The position numbers were made by a program, and so were the translations under genes. Under the pieces are notes generated by a model. The model had not been told where the DNA came from. It did not search any database and was given only the letters and a program-made list of their open reading frames with translations. DNA of 64,000 nucleotides from Blasia pusilla (taxonomy: Eukaryota > Marchantiophyta > Marchantiopsida > Blasiales): assembly GCA_050084515.1 (NCBI GenBank), contig CM114275.1, forward strand, positions 22,940,001 to 23,004,000, written 5' to 3'. Below, piece after piece: positions 47,339 to 59,330 of this stretch; the stretch's first letter is position 1; each line of letters starts with the position of its first letter.

Positions 47339-48656
47339 ACTGTAAACGGGTTGAATTCTCTAGGGTTCCTAGCCCGCTGTGAGTCACACCAACTCCTAAA
47401 CTCTGCAATGAAGTCGTGTAGCTCTAAAGTGCCTATAGCACCCGAAAACCTATGCGGTCATCTACCTCGGTCGTCCATCTCGTACGCCCAAGTGGTAGGA
47501 CCACTCAATGTGTACGGTGGATCACTAACACACTCCTCTACACGCTCCTCCTTGTCTGAAGATGACATAGAAGGAGATCGAGGTGGTCTCTCACGTGGAG
47601 ACCCTCGAAACCTCGCACCACTCGGGGTAAACCCTCCTGAGATACTCTGAGGTCCACTACCTCACCTCTCAAAATCACGATCACTCTCAATCTCGCGAGT
47701 AATCCCTCAATCACTCAAACTAAACATGCGGTACTCAATCTACCCTCTCTTACTGAGACGTGTGTTGTGCGGTAACAAGCGGCGTGGTGAGGCAAATCAA
47801 TTGATCTATCATCTTATCGAAAAATCATCCTCAACCCTAGATATCCCACATAGGTCTATGTCCCCTAAACCTATACATCATCGATGCTCTCAGCATCAAC
47901 AGGAAACCCAATATCCCAAATAACTTCCCAATACCCGGAAATCCCTCACACTTGCAGGGTAAGAGACATGAATAGGTAACCTGAAAATAATGTCAATGTC
48001 ACTCCTCGGAAACTGCAAGTCTCGACCCCAACTTGATCGTGAAGACACATCCTCCAATCAGCAAGTTGAACTCCTCTCGTATTGACGTTGCTCAAACCTC
48101 CTCGATGTGCGGTGCACGTCCAGTGGTTCGGTGTGGCGTTGGCGGCACGGAATGGCTACAAACGGCATGACACTTGGGAATGGGATGAAGCACTCGATGA
48201 CATACCCTCCTCAATCAACAATTCCCATGCTGCTATGCTTCTTAGTAAAGGAGCGGCTCCGCGATCGAGATAGTGCGGTGCGGCCACGAGCAGCACGACA
48301 CGGCAATCGGCGGCGCATTACGGCTACAGACGTCACGACATGGTACTCGATCGTCATCGAGCAACTAACAATCACAACATAGGAGCATGAAATGAAAATT
48401 CAAACACCATAACCCAAGGTCACCTGCCATCACAAGTTGATGACGAAACTGCGATGATGGTGGCGGCCAAAACAAAGTACGTGGTGGCGGCGCAAGTCAG
48501 AGAATCAACGGTCGTCGTGGAAGACCTTCCACTCCGTAATGGCAGCAATGGCAACCAAGGGTGGACAATAGCCGAACGTGGCTCTGAGTAGCGCTAGGCG
48601 GCGGCGACGGCCGACGGTGGATGGTGGACCGTTGACGGTGACTATTTGTAAATCAA
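47339..48656 (-). other. Leader of copy B2
   Basis: This is non-coding sequence between gag and the 5' LTR. Two blocks (47340-47950 and 48090-48400) recur in copy B3 at 50750-51440 and 51480-51740. No primer site could be recognised at the LTR edge. Confidence 0.6.
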
Positions 48657-49164
48657 GATCCAATCTCTCTCAATACCATAACTCTCAAATGTGTGCACTC
48701 TCACATGTCTCTCTCAATGTCAAACCATATCCACTCTCCTAATGAGAGGCTTGGGTTACACACACAAGGCAAGCAAGACCATAGCTCCGCCGCCTCATGC
48801 TAAGAGGTTCAACAAAGAGAGAATGAGCTCTCAAGCTCTCTCTCATTGGGGTATACCCCTCCCCTCTCCGAAGCTCTCTCCATGGTAACCTATGCTCCCA
48901 AGTCACCTCCTTGGCTCTTGACCTGATGTAGGAGGTCAAGGGCTACTTACCAAAAATAAAAAGTTGACCATATACTCAAAATGATACTTACCTAAAATAG
49001 TAAGTTCCTCAATATGGCTCCAAATGAGCCGAAACGAAAGGGAAACCTGCTCACTCCGGTTTCCCGCGGCCTAAGTAGGTCATCTTCAACCTCCTGAGTT
49101 TGTCCTCCACTACTCGCAAAGGCGCTCTACTAGATCTTACCAATCTATCCTAAAAGACGTGACA
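48657..49164 (-). repeat. 5' LTR of copy B2 (truncated)
   Basis: It matches the LTR at 39950-40574 but starts at the internal gatccaatctctc, without the terminal 130 bases, as does the LTR at 6638. It ends aaaagacgtgaca at 49164. It separates copy B2 from protease sequence of copy B3. Confidence 0.8.
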
Positions 49165-49219
49165 CATATGTAGGATGTCCCGAGCGAATCCTCGCCACGA
49201 CCTCTTGTCAGGTCATATA

Positions 49220-49846
49220 CTAGGTGATACTCGCTGCACCCAAGGATGTCTGTATCCGGAATGGACAACTCTCCACATCGCCTCTCCTCAAGCCCAATCC
49301 TCTAAATGCCGCTTTCCCCAACATCATGGGTTGCACTCTTGAATCCAACAAGACGCACTGCGGACTAAAAGCTCTACCTCCTAGACTCACCAATTGAAAG
49401 ACCTCTCCCTGATTATCCAACAAAACAACACCAGGAGAAGCCATGGCTCTCTCTATCGCAGGTCTAGCGGGCATCTCCGCCATCCTAGCAGCCGCAACCT
49501 GCCATAAATCTCACGTGGATGGCCCGAGCATCCGCTCCAAGGGCAGGTCCATCACCTCCTCTGCAATCATCTCTGAACGTGATGCAAGAACTCCAACTCC
49601 ACACTCACATAGCATAGCGACCAACCAAAAAATCTCGACGGGCATACCTCCCAACGTCATAATATCGGAAGCAGAAAATAAAGGAGCGCAATACACAATA
49701 ATGGTCGCCCCCAACAACATGCTCGATACATGCTCCTCTTGAGTATCACCAATAGAAGTCATCGCACTCGCTTCTCCCATCTCCCTCCTTGCCTGCACAC
49801 CAACAATATCACCAACTGTGTGAGAACTCTGATCAGGACCCATCAT
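49220..49846 (-). pseudogene. Protease region, copy B3
   Basis: The frame 49220-49483 reads LLDNQGEVFQLVSLGG then LLDSRVQPMMLGK, so the active-site D-x-G-A is D-S-R-V here. The linker with EIFWLVAMLCECGVGV is at 49511-49846. It is equivalent to 45373-46013 of copy B2. Confidence 0.7.
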
Positions 49847-49853
49847 GGGGTCC

Positions 49854-50652
49854 TCATCGCCTCAAACAACGTGAAGGACTGAGGAAACACCTGGCGCGTG
49901 TATGACCGTACCTATGACAATAGTCACACTGATAACCTCCTGGTGCAGCACCATCTCCTCCTCCATGCCGAGGCACGCGTCCATGACCCTGACGAGTGCA
50001 ATCGCGCTGATGATGGGATCCACCACATGACCAACAAGTAATCATAGGCATCTACTGTTGAGTTGCATATGAAGGCGCAGGTCTCTATGGCACGGCCTCA
50101 CGGTATCCTCCCTGAGCTCGTGGTGCCACAGACCTATCTTGGAATCCACGTTGCTACACTGCTGGTACAGGCAATAGTGATTGCTCTCGGCGAGAACGCA
50201 TGGTGGCTACGCTCTCCTCTGCCATGTTGCGCTCAATATTCTCGGCGGTCCGAAAAACATCTCTCAACGTAGGGGAGGTGTTCATAAGAAGCACCCCCTT
50301 CTGTACCCGTGTCCGCACGGTCTGATCCAGCATTGCGTACCATGACTGGATAGCTTGAGCCTCTGTCACCCCCTAAGTGATGTTAATCAACTGGCGTAAG
50401 CGGGTTTAGTCTTCATGCCAACTCTCACCTCTAGAAATCGTGGATGCTCGGCAACTTCTCCGTCTGTAGCCCCTGGTAGCTTGCCCTCAACTCAGCAAAG
50501 AACTCAACCACGGGGTTGAACCTGGGACTAACCCGATTAGATGGTGCAACTGCTCCAGTGCGAGTGACCCCTCTTAAAACATCCTTAATGGGAGAGGAAG
50601 TAGCCTCTCCTGACTCCTCCTCCTCATATAGAAACGGCTTTGTCCATGACAC
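49854..50652 (-). pseudogene. Gag with two zinc knuckles, copy B3
   Basis: The knuckles at 49854-50051 are intact: CWSCGGSHHQRDC and CDYCHRYGHTRARC. The capsid is split across 50154-50369 (EAQAIQSWYAMLDQTVRTRV, then NIERNMAEE) and 50431-50652. In Gypsy elements this protein forms the particle and binds the RNA. Frames are broken between the pieces. Confidence 0.8.
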
Positions 50653-52030
50653 ATAGTGTGGATCATAGTAGAGTCTCCAAGCCTCAATCTTATGGGCACA
50701 TCTCTACGAGAACTCATGGTAATCGTCCATGGATGCCCCCTCTAAATGTTGGAATATTTTATTTCATGTTGTAAACGGGTTGAACTCTCTGGAGTTACTA
50801 GCCCGTTGTGAGTCACACCAACTCCTAAACTCCGCAATGAAGTTGTGTAACTCTATAGTGCCTATAACACCCAAAAACCTATGCGATCCTCTACCCCGGT
50901 CGTCCATCTCATACGCCCAATTGGTAGGATCCACTCACTCAGTGCGGTGGATCACTAACACACTCCTCTAAACTCTCCCCCTCGTCTGAAGATGGCAAAG
51001 AAGGAGATCCAGGTGGTCTCTCACGTGGAGACTCTTGAAACCTCACACCACTCCGGGTAAACCCTCTAGAGATACTCTCAGGTCCATCACCTCGCCTCTC
51101 AAAATCCCAAAAGAATGCCTTGATGACCCTTGTGCCCCTCTCACGCGATCACTCTCAACCTCGCGAGTAATCACTCAATCACTCAATCCACCATGCGGCA
51201 CTCAATCTACGCTCTCTCACTAAGACGTGTGTTGTGCGGCAACAAGCGGCATGGTTTAGCAAATCAACTACTTTCCTATCATCTCATCGACAAGACAAAC
51301 CCTCAACTATGGACATCCCACACAGGTCTATGTCTTCTAAACCCATACATCAATGATGCTCTCAACATCCGAACAAAATCCAATATCCCAAATAACTTCC
51401 AAATACTCGGAAATCCCTAACACATGTAGGATAACAGGCCAGAATGGATAACCTAAATAATTGTCTATGTCGCTCCACCATGCTCAAATCTCCTCGATGT
51501 GCGGTGTGGGTCTAGCGGTACGGTGCGGCACTCGAGGCACGGAACAACAATCGAGAATGGGGTGTGGCACTCAGTGGCATACCCTCCTCAACAACAAAAC
51601 ACTATCTACTCCTCAATGATGGTGCAGCTTGGTGATCGAGACGGTGGGGTGCGGCCACAAGCGGCACGACACGACAATCGGCGGCGCGTTGCGGCTACGG
51701 GCGTCACGGCATAGTACTCGATCGTCCTTGAGCGGCTATAAATCATGGCATAACAAAGCGTACGGAACACTACAACCCCATCAATCAAAAAATGCAAATG
51801 ACCGGCCGCCAACACAGGCAGCCGCGGTAGTCTGGGATAGAGATTCAGACGCCCGTCTCTACGGACAGCAGTAACGCAGGGTCGGACGGAGCCGCGCACG
51901 GATGCACAGTCACTCACTACTTTTTTTGGCACTAGGAGGTCGGACAACCGGGTAGCGGCCTTGAAGCGTCGACGGACCACACAGCATACAACGGCGGTAG
52001 CAAGTGCACCAACATATTTGCGCGTCTCCG

Positions 52031-52808
52031 GGACAGTCGGCTAGGACGTGGTAGGACAGACGTTGTCCCCCGCCAATTTTTCATTATTTATTTATTATTT
52101 TTTAACTAGAATAACCCCCCGAGAAAATTGGATCTCCACTATCTTTCCCTACTTGACAACCCCCCTCCTAACAGGTCTGCAAATTGCATGCCTTACCACC
52201 AATCCCTCCTAAGATTGAGGGTCAACACCCCCCAAAAATGGGATCTACTCACCCTACCTCCAAATAGCTGAATTCACTTGTCCTATCCACCAAGTAAACT
52301 GATTTTTTTTTCTACCTCTCAAGAAAGAATTTCTACCCAAAAATTTCGAAATTTCACTCACATCTTGGAATGGTGGCTATGGCAGCCCAAAAAAAATGAT
52401 CATAACTTTGTGCTCTAGTTTCCAAATTGTGCACGGTTTCTTTAGCAGCGTACACCACTTCCCGATCTAATACCTCTTTAACTTGGTTTCTCCATTTGAT
52501 TTTGCATCAAAAACTGACAGGGATTCTCGTGCAGCCCAACATCTCTTTCTCCTACGCAAAATTTGGCAGCGCTTTCACTCTGATTTCTCCCAACAAAAAT
52601 GTAAAACCTATGAAAATACAAATCAGCAAGCTGCATGGTGCTTCTGAAAGCACTCCCATTGGACAACCCGCCCCCATACTCAATCCCTATCAAAACTTGG
52701 GCAGCGCTTCCGTGCGCCACTCTTCCACACAAAAAATCGGCAAAGAAAACATAAAAAAATAAGCAACTCTTGCTCCGGTGAGCACTCCCATGAACCACTG
52801 AATCCCTA
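52031..52808. other. Unassigned sequence between copies B3 and B4
   Basis: AT-rich stretches (near 52085-52110) alternate with runs of C (ccccccgag, acccccc). I see no gene. It could be old family B leader or target DNA. Confidence 0.35.
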
Positions 52809-53238
52809 TCTGAGTAGCCGATAGGCCAAGATCTATCGTGGATAGGGCGTAGTAGCCAGCGGACTATCTTGAGTGTAACTTTGTCCCATGATGTCGGATG
52901 AGGTTGACGATAGGTCCATTGTGTCAAGAACGTCGTTTCTGACAACTTTCATGTTGAGGTCTTTCACAACCGAGTGACTTGTTGACCAGGTCACCCACCC
53001 TTGGTAACCTGTGCGCGCATGTTACCAAGGGGATAGCTATATAAGAGAGGAAGATGGCTTTCCTAAGCCATCTTTCTCATGTTGGGCCGTTGGAGCACCT
53101 CTCTTGTATGTGTGTGAGATAGGACTAGGGTGCTAGCGTCCGGATTCCTTGATAGCACATGGTGGACGAGGCTCGATATGCCAATGTAGATTGAGGAGTG
53201 GAGTTTTAGGCCGGGTGTGCGTTTCTACTACTCTTTAT
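52809..53238 (+). repeat. 5' LTR of copy B4 (truncated)
   Basis: It matches 61175 to about 61632 of the 3' LTR (cgataggcc...ctactctttattttt) and lacks both the outermost start and the terminal 130 bases. It also lacks about 45 bases (tttttaggggaagagcc and the following) found in the 3' LTR. A TATATAAGAGAGG promoter element is at about 53038. Confidence 0.75.
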
Positions 53239-54027
53239 TTTTACATGAGAAAGATGTCAAGGGGTTGGTGGGAATTCGTTGTTTGCAGGTAGGCAAGCAA
53301 GTTGCCTTGGTCGGGAGCCCCTGGAGACCCGTGTGTTGGTCATTTTTATGTTCGGAAGACCATGGATGTGGTGGAGCAAAGTACGTGGTAGGAGTGGATC
53401 CAGACCAGGTTGAGTCAGGTTACAAGCCGCGTGTGGGGATAGGCGGAGAGGTTTGTGCGACATGATGTTTTTGGGCGTGACGGGGATTTGCAAGAGTTGA
53501 CGATGGAGTGTCAGTGCGCATGATGCTAACGGGTTGTCTGCATCTTTTGACGGGAGGATCAACTTGATGCGCGAGGAGATGGTTGTGCTTCAGAGGTTAT
53601 CGTGTCACATGGAGGAGTGCGTGTTGACGGTGCCGTAGGTTGGAGGGCGTAATCAGGTTACCCATTCAAGTTCCTTTTCCCACACTTGTCGTGTGTGATT
53701 GAGAGTGTTGGGTATGCGATAGTAGCTGGTGCTAGGTGGGTGCAGTGATGGTGACGAGTGTAGACTCTTTTCATGTGTAGCATGTTAGTGGATATACGGC
53801 CGTTGCTGTGTAGGGGTCGTATGTATGACCCGAGAGTGTCGCTAGGTTAGGTGAGTCAGTTGGGAGGCTCATGATGAGCCCCAGTGTTGAGTGTGCATGA
53901 GGCCGGGTGTGTCATCACGGGATTGACGTTAGCAAAGGTGAGCTAGTGAGGAGTGTGGGAGACTCTTGGTGAGTCTGAGTGCTTGAGCGGGTGAGACAGG
54001 GTTGTCATCACGACGTTCTTCCAGGGT

Positions 54028-55051
54028 TTGGAAGAATGGGGTAGTGCGAGTAGTAGTAGTGGAGTGACATGGAGTGGAGTGAGATACCGAGGGGTTACCA
54101 GTGAGGAGCTACCTCGACATCCATCCGTGGTTAGATCGTCATCACTAGATATTGGGTCTGGTGACAAGATCGCAGACGGAGGTAGTATCACTTGGCTGGA
54201 GATGGACGACATGGGCCATCGGGATATGCGTCGTTTCTCGGGTGCAGTGGGCACCATCGACTTAGATGATTTTATCGAGGAGTTCAACACGTGGTGCGAA
54301 TTCCAAGAGATACGGACCCTTTCATGGCATGGAAGGGGTTGTTACAGCACTTGGAGGGTATCCCTATCTCCTGGAATTCGCATGACGAGTGAAGACTCTC
54401 GCACGTGGTGCGAATTCCAGGAGAACAACCCTTTCATGGCATGGAAGGGGTTGGTCCAGCACTTGGAGGATCCTCTGATGGATGATTACATGGAGTTTTG
54501 ATCACTATATTCAATAGAGATCGATGCCTGGAGGATGTATTGGGCTCCAGGGTATGTGTCCACTAGTGGTTGCAAGGCATATGATGGGATTGTGAGAGGA
54601 GAGAGACCCACACCATCAGCTCGGAGACTAGATGGAGAGGAGGGCAGTGAGACAGGCGATGTGGCAGAGACCTGTGGTGGTAGAGGGCCACCCAGCTTCA
54701 GCCCCATAGTGGAGTTCTTCCAACAGTTGGGGAAGAGCTACGGGGCGCACTGCACCGACAAGTGAAGAGTCTCTGAGGATTTTCAGCAACAATCGGGTGA
54801 GAGTCGAGAGAGGCATTCACACGCATGAGGAGGCTGATCATTGCTATGTATGGAGTGGGACAAGACAAATCCGATATTGGTATGGGGTTTTGGATCGAGA
54901 ACTACGGAGGAGAGTCCGAGATGCGGTGCTGATTCACACAATGAATCCCACATTGAAGGTGGTCTTTGAGTTTTCTGAGCGTATTGAGCTCAACATGAGT
55001 GAAGAGCAGGTAGTGACCGCTGGATTTTCTCGAGAGTTGATGGGTCCATGA
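54028..55051 (+). pseudogene. Gag capsid, copy B4
   Basis: The frame opens at 54028 and holds RRFSGAVGTIDLDDFIEEF, then WCEFQE...FMAWKGLVQHLEDPLMDDYMEF. A second piece at about 54535-54765 and the capsid C-terminus at 54797-55051 (RYWYGVLDRELRRRVRDAV, then EFSERIELNMSEEQVV) follow in shifted frames. A 114-base block is duplicated within it (54288-54471). It is disrupted. Confidence 0.75.
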
Positions 55052-55189
55052 GCGACGGTGACCCCACAGGTGCCACAGCGAGCACCAGTACCACGGGAGC
55101 GAGCCGGTGTGCCCAGAGAGTAGGTCGGGTATCGTGAGCCTATGAGGCAACAACCCGTAACTATATATGTTGCCCAGCAGGGACCGATG

Positions 55190-55380
55190 TGGTCTTTTTG
55201 GACGTGTGGAGGGGCCCATAGGCAGAGAGACTGCCCATAGCATGGGTGAGGACCACGAGCGCCTCCGATTGCTCAAGAGCCACAGAGGATGGCCCCACCA
55301 CAACACCAGTGTGACTATTGCCATACATATGGTTGTATTAGAGATAGGTGTTTTGACCTTCTCCGAGAGGCACGTCTAGA
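55190..55380 (+). pseudogene. Gag zinc knuckles, copy B4
   Basis: The reading FWTCGGAHRQRDC near 55195-55235 and CDYCHTYGCIRDRC near 55310-55355 correspond to the two knuckles of copy B3. In the second the zinc-binding His is Cys, and the first Cys of knuckle one is Phe (FWTC). Confidence 0.7.
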
Positions 55381-55525
55381 GGTAGGCCAAGGGCCTGGGG
55401 GTGGGGGTGGTTATCCTGGAGGAGGTCGGGGAGTTCTTCCTTGACGTGGTGGTAGAGGACCACCACCAGCCAGAGGAGATGGAGCAAGAGCACTAGAGCC
55501 GGCACTTCTCTCACGCATCGATCAG

Positions 55526-56730
55526 TTGGAGCAAAGGATTGCTGCCATGACGATAATGCAGCTTAGGGAAGGCACGGAGGTGCGAGCAACTAGTGTGACT
55601 CTAGCTTCTACCTCTTACCCTGACCCGGGTGAGGATCTCGCTAGTATGGGATTTATGTGTAGTGCAACCCAGGTTGAGGCATCTGCAGTGGTGACTCGGG
55701 GTGCTACGAGAAGCACCAAGCCATCGAGAGGTGGAGTTGAGATTGACCCACTAGAGGGGACCGACGGGCGGTAGATCAGGGTTCCACATCCATTCACATT
55801 GTCGGAGGCACCATCGATGGTGCCTCGACGACCAGCGGTGGCTATAGCTCAGGCAGATACATCGATGTCACGAGGAGTTGGAGTGACAACTCCTATGCCG
55901 GCTTGAGTGGAGTCAGTTTCGACCATAGTGTTGGAGGTGGCCACTAGAGTGAGTCAGACTCCGCTATTTTCCGCCATAGAGTTGGCGACGTTGGGAGTTA
56001 GACCAGCTGAGGTGTTTTGGATGGCCGCCACGTTGTGTGAGCGTGGAGTGGTGACTGCTTCTTCTTCAGTGGTAGTTGAGGAGGTGGTGGACTTGCCCTC
56101 AGAGCCAGTGCTCGGGACGTTCCCCATAGAGTCATGGTATGCAACGGCGGCAAAGTTGGTAGATATGCCAACTCGACCGGCCATAGAGCGAGCAGTGGTG
56201 ACACGTGTAGTAGTGTTACTGGATAACCGAGCTGGAGTATTTCGCTTGGTTAGTCCCACGGGGACAGTATACCACCCGTAGTGCGTCCTACTTGATTTGG
56301 GAGCGCAGCCCTTGATGTTAGGGAAGGTGGCGTGTTTAGCATTGGGGTTTTGGAAGGCCGACATTGAGCCTTGTCCCTTCCAGATACAGACCCCGATTGG
56401 GGGCGTGTCACCCACGCGGTATATGACTCGGCAAGAGATAGTTGTCAGAGTCCAGCTAGAGCATGCGACTGATAGTTCTATGGTGCGCACACGTACGATT
56501 ACGACACCAAGCGAGTAAATGCGATGTGTTGGTGGGGAATCTGATGTTATATCCCCTAGGATTCATCCTTGACTTCTGGGAGGAGACCGTTGCTTATCGA
56601 CCAGGGTGGCGGTCAAGTGACGGCCGGATGAGTCAGTTATCCGTGCAGTTTGCGCGACAAGGTGGTCGATCACGAGACGAGTGTGTGACCACGTTGGCAA
56701 CTTTCACTTGTAGTGTTAGCTGGCCATGAG
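55526..56730 (+). pseudogene. Protease region, copy B4
   Basis: A gag-protease linker (SAIELATLGVRPAEVFWMAATLCERGV at 55907-56281) precedes the protease proper. This reads LLDNRAGVFRLVSPTG, then after a stop VLLDLGAQPLMLGK (about 56286-56330) and DVLVGNLMLYPLGFILDFWEE (about 56525-56590). The last is the block that leads into the methyltransferase in copy B2 too. It belongs to the retropepsin fold class, with D-L-G in place of D-S/T-G. Confidence 0.7.
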
Positions 56731-56804
56731 AGTTGTTGGAGGGAACGTACATGCGGAGGATGTCCCAGTAGCGAATAGTCCTACGAAGAGACAGGCCATG
56801 GCGG

Positions 56805-57952
56805 GTGTCTCTTCTCATGTTGGCGAGACCTCTTCACCATTGTGGGGTACGACCCAAGAGCTACAAGAGGAGTGTCGACGACCTCGTGAGGCAGGCGTGG
56901 AGTCATGCCTTTGTCCCGGAGCAGCAAGAGTCGGGTGGCAATCGGGCTCTTGGAGTGGAGACATTGACCCCACTAGATACCACACCCGTTGTGTGGCAGT
57001 GTCCAGAGGAGGGTGTTAGGGTGTTAGATCTCTTTGGAGGGATTAGCACCGGATTGGCTGCAGCATTGCCGGTGGGCATACGTGTGCATCAGTACCTTTA
57101 TGTGGAGAGAGATGAGACTACGCAATGAGTATTATTACGTCACATAGCGAGATTGGTCTAGAGGTATCATGAGTTGTTGCCAGTATCTACAGTACGGGAT
57201 ATCAGTATACACTACCCGCCGACATCTCTTTGGTGGGGGCGCAGGATCTGGATAGAGTTGGCACCATTCATTTGGTGATTGTTGGATGGCCATGTAAGGG
57301 TCATTCATCAGTTGGCCGAGGATTTGGATTGCAGGATCCGAGGTCAAGGATGTTCTGGGAGATGTTGCGAGTAGTACGACACTTGCAAGAGAGTCAGACA
57401 TGTTCTCCAGCGTACATTTTGGAGAACGTGTCATTGTTGGGAGACACTCGTGCACGTGTGATGACGAGTGTGCATCACGTGAGGTCCTGGTTGGGACCTA
57501 CTGTGTTGCTAGATGCAACGAGAGTTGGATCACGTGCCCATCGTCCACGACTGTGGTGGACGAACTAGATACCATCAAAGGTACTGAGTCGAGCATACGA
57601 TGGAGTCCAAAGAGCACCACATCTCACACTGGATGCTATTTTGGGCTCAGAGCGTTGATCTCAGGTAGTCACGCGGGATGATAGACCACCGTTGGCAATG
57701 GCCAATAGGGTGGGGGAGTTGAGGGCAGCCTTACCTACGTTGGTGAGCTTCCCAGCATCCCATGCCTTTTGTCACGGAGGGCCATGCATGATTTGGGATG
57801 AGTTGACCGGAGCATTGGAGGAGCCTACAGCAGATGAGCACGAGCGCGCCATGGGATTCGCTATGGGTACTACGGCGGTGCCAGGTATGACTGAGGCATC
57901 CCGGAGAGAGGTGTTGGGGCAGGCAATGACCTCAACTGTCTCACATGGATAG
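56805..57952 (+). pseudogene. Retrotransposon C5 cytosine DNA methyltransferase (DNMT3-like), copy B4
   Basis: Three open pieces (56805-57128, 57230-57568, 57692-57952) carry the same motifs as copy B2 in the same order. Motif I VLDLFGGISTGLAAA is at 57021-57063. Motif IV is GWPCKGHSS at 57283-57308, keeping the catalytic Cys but with Lys after it where most have Gln or Asn. Motif VI YILENV is intact at 57412-57429. AHRPRLWW is at about 57537-57560. LPTLVSFP...DEHERAMGF...SRREVLGQAM, matching motifs IX and X of DNMT3-type enzymes, is at 57740-57930. A frameshift lies between 57128 and 57230 and stops lie between 57568 and 57692. It sits between protease and reverse transcriptase, as in copy B2, so the insertion predates both copies. 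Confidence 0.88.
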
Positions 57953-58339
57953 TCAGCCTAGGTATAGCTGAGCAGAGACGGATTCGAGTGTCATCCATGC
58001 CGTCACGTCCACGAGTTGGACCATTGCCTACAGGGTCTGTACAGGCATTGGCTGGGGGCGAGACGAGGAGGGATAGGCACCCATGGACTTATTGGGACCT
58101 CATTTGAGCGGAGAGTGCGAAGGCGTCCAGAGTAGCACATGTTCATTTTTTGGATGAGGAATATGGTGTAGGAGGTCAGAGTGGATTGGTTGTTGCGGAG
58201 GTGGCTAGGGTTGCTACATAGCAACCAAAGCATGAGGTTGCGTCCTCTCCGAGTGAGGTCACAATGGAGACTTGGGAGCCTGTGATAGGTCTCAAGTTGA
58301 TAGGAGGAGAGCGATGACGAGTTCATAGGTTTTTGGGAG

Positions 58340-59330
58340 GGCATGTCAGTTGTTTTGCCTTCAGTATGAGAGACTTGGGTACGCTGAAGGATCCCGGGAT
58401 ACGAATTGAGTTGGCTAGTGATACGCCGATCTTTCGTCGATCCTACAGGTATTCTGATATGGAGCGAGCCTTGATTTAGAGCAAGAGTCAGGACTTGTTG
58501 GAGGCAGGACTTGTAGAGTTATTACATGGAGAGTATGCATTTGCCACAGTCATACCGGCAAAGAAGGATATGTATGGCAATTGGACGGATAGGCGGATGT
58601 GTGGAGATTACCGTCCTATCAACCGACAGGCAAGGTGAATCGGTACGCCATGCCTACTCTTGAGTACTTGGGACACACCATATACCCGAGTGGGTTAGGT
58701 GTTCAACACACGAAGATAGAGGCTATTGCGCAGATTCCACGCCCTACAGATGTGAGTCGAGTCCGAGCATTTCTTGGACTGGCAAACTTCTATCGACAGT
58801 ATGTCAAGTGTTTTAGTGCGATTGCAAAGTCTTTGACCTTGTTGACGAGACTTGATGAGGTTTGGTTGTGGGGAGATGATCAAGAGCGAGCATTTTAGGA
58901 GCTCAAGGACAGGTTGATGTCCTCACCCATTTTACAGAGACGGGTTAGGGGTCGCCCATTCCAGTTACATACAGATTGGAGTATGTTGGGTCTAGGAGCG
59001 GTGCTTACTCAGAGGGATGACGAGGAGAGGGAGTTCTTTGTGGCTTACGTGAGCCGATCAAACAACATTTCAGAGGAAAAGTACAACTCCTACGAGGGAG
59101 AGTGCTTGACTGCAGTGTGGGTCGTGGCACATTTCAGGTGCTATTTATTCGGCAACCCTTTCACACTTATCACTGATCATTAGCCGTTGAGGTGGTTGAT
59201 GGAGTCCGACAAGCTTACATGAAAGCTTGCCAGATGGGCTCTATTACTACAAGAGTATGTGTTTGAGGTGGTTCATAGGCCAGATCGGCTGAACCAGGAT
59301 GCGGATGGGTTGAGTCCTAACCCATGTCAG
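58340..59330 (+). pseudogene. Reverse transcriptase (deleted) and RNase H, copy B4
   Basis: The finger region is present (CFAFSMRDLGTLKDPG, then SQDLLEAGLVELLHGEYAFATV, then NWTDRRMCGDYRPINRQ). At about 58640 the sequence jumps from the MPT of the palm to EYLGHTIYPSG. This removes about 140 codons, including the first catalytic Asp block and YIDD. The connection and RNase H follow: RVRAFLGLANFYRQYVK, HTDWSMLGLGAVLTQ, KYNSYEGECLTAVWV and ITDH, then a TAG where copy B2 has Gln. The enzyme cannot work. Confidence 0.85.

Larger units (their letters stand above)
39950..49164 (-). mobile_element. Gypsy family B, copy B2 (most complete minus-strand copy)
   Basis: Read on the minus strand: 5' LTR (48657-49164), leader (about 47340-48656), gag (about 46400-47338), protease (45373-46013), cytosine methyltransferase (43906-45132), reverse transcriptase and RNase H (41600-43497), integrase (40723-41600), then a family-specific repeat and the 3' LTR (39950-40574). 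Much of pol is a single frame broken by stops. A PHD finger seen in B1 and B4 has been deleted here near 40800. No target duplication is evident, because copy B3 abuts the 5' LTR. Confidence 0.88.
49165..52030 (-). mobile_element. Gypsy family B, copy B3 (5' half only)
   Basis: This minus-strand fragment keeps the leader (about 50650-52030), gag and the protease and ends abruptly at the B2 LTR. The methyltransferase and pol are absent. It runs parallel to copy B2 between 45300 and 48660 at the same spacing, so it is a second, truncated copy. No own 5' LTR was found at about 52030. Confidence 0.8.
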
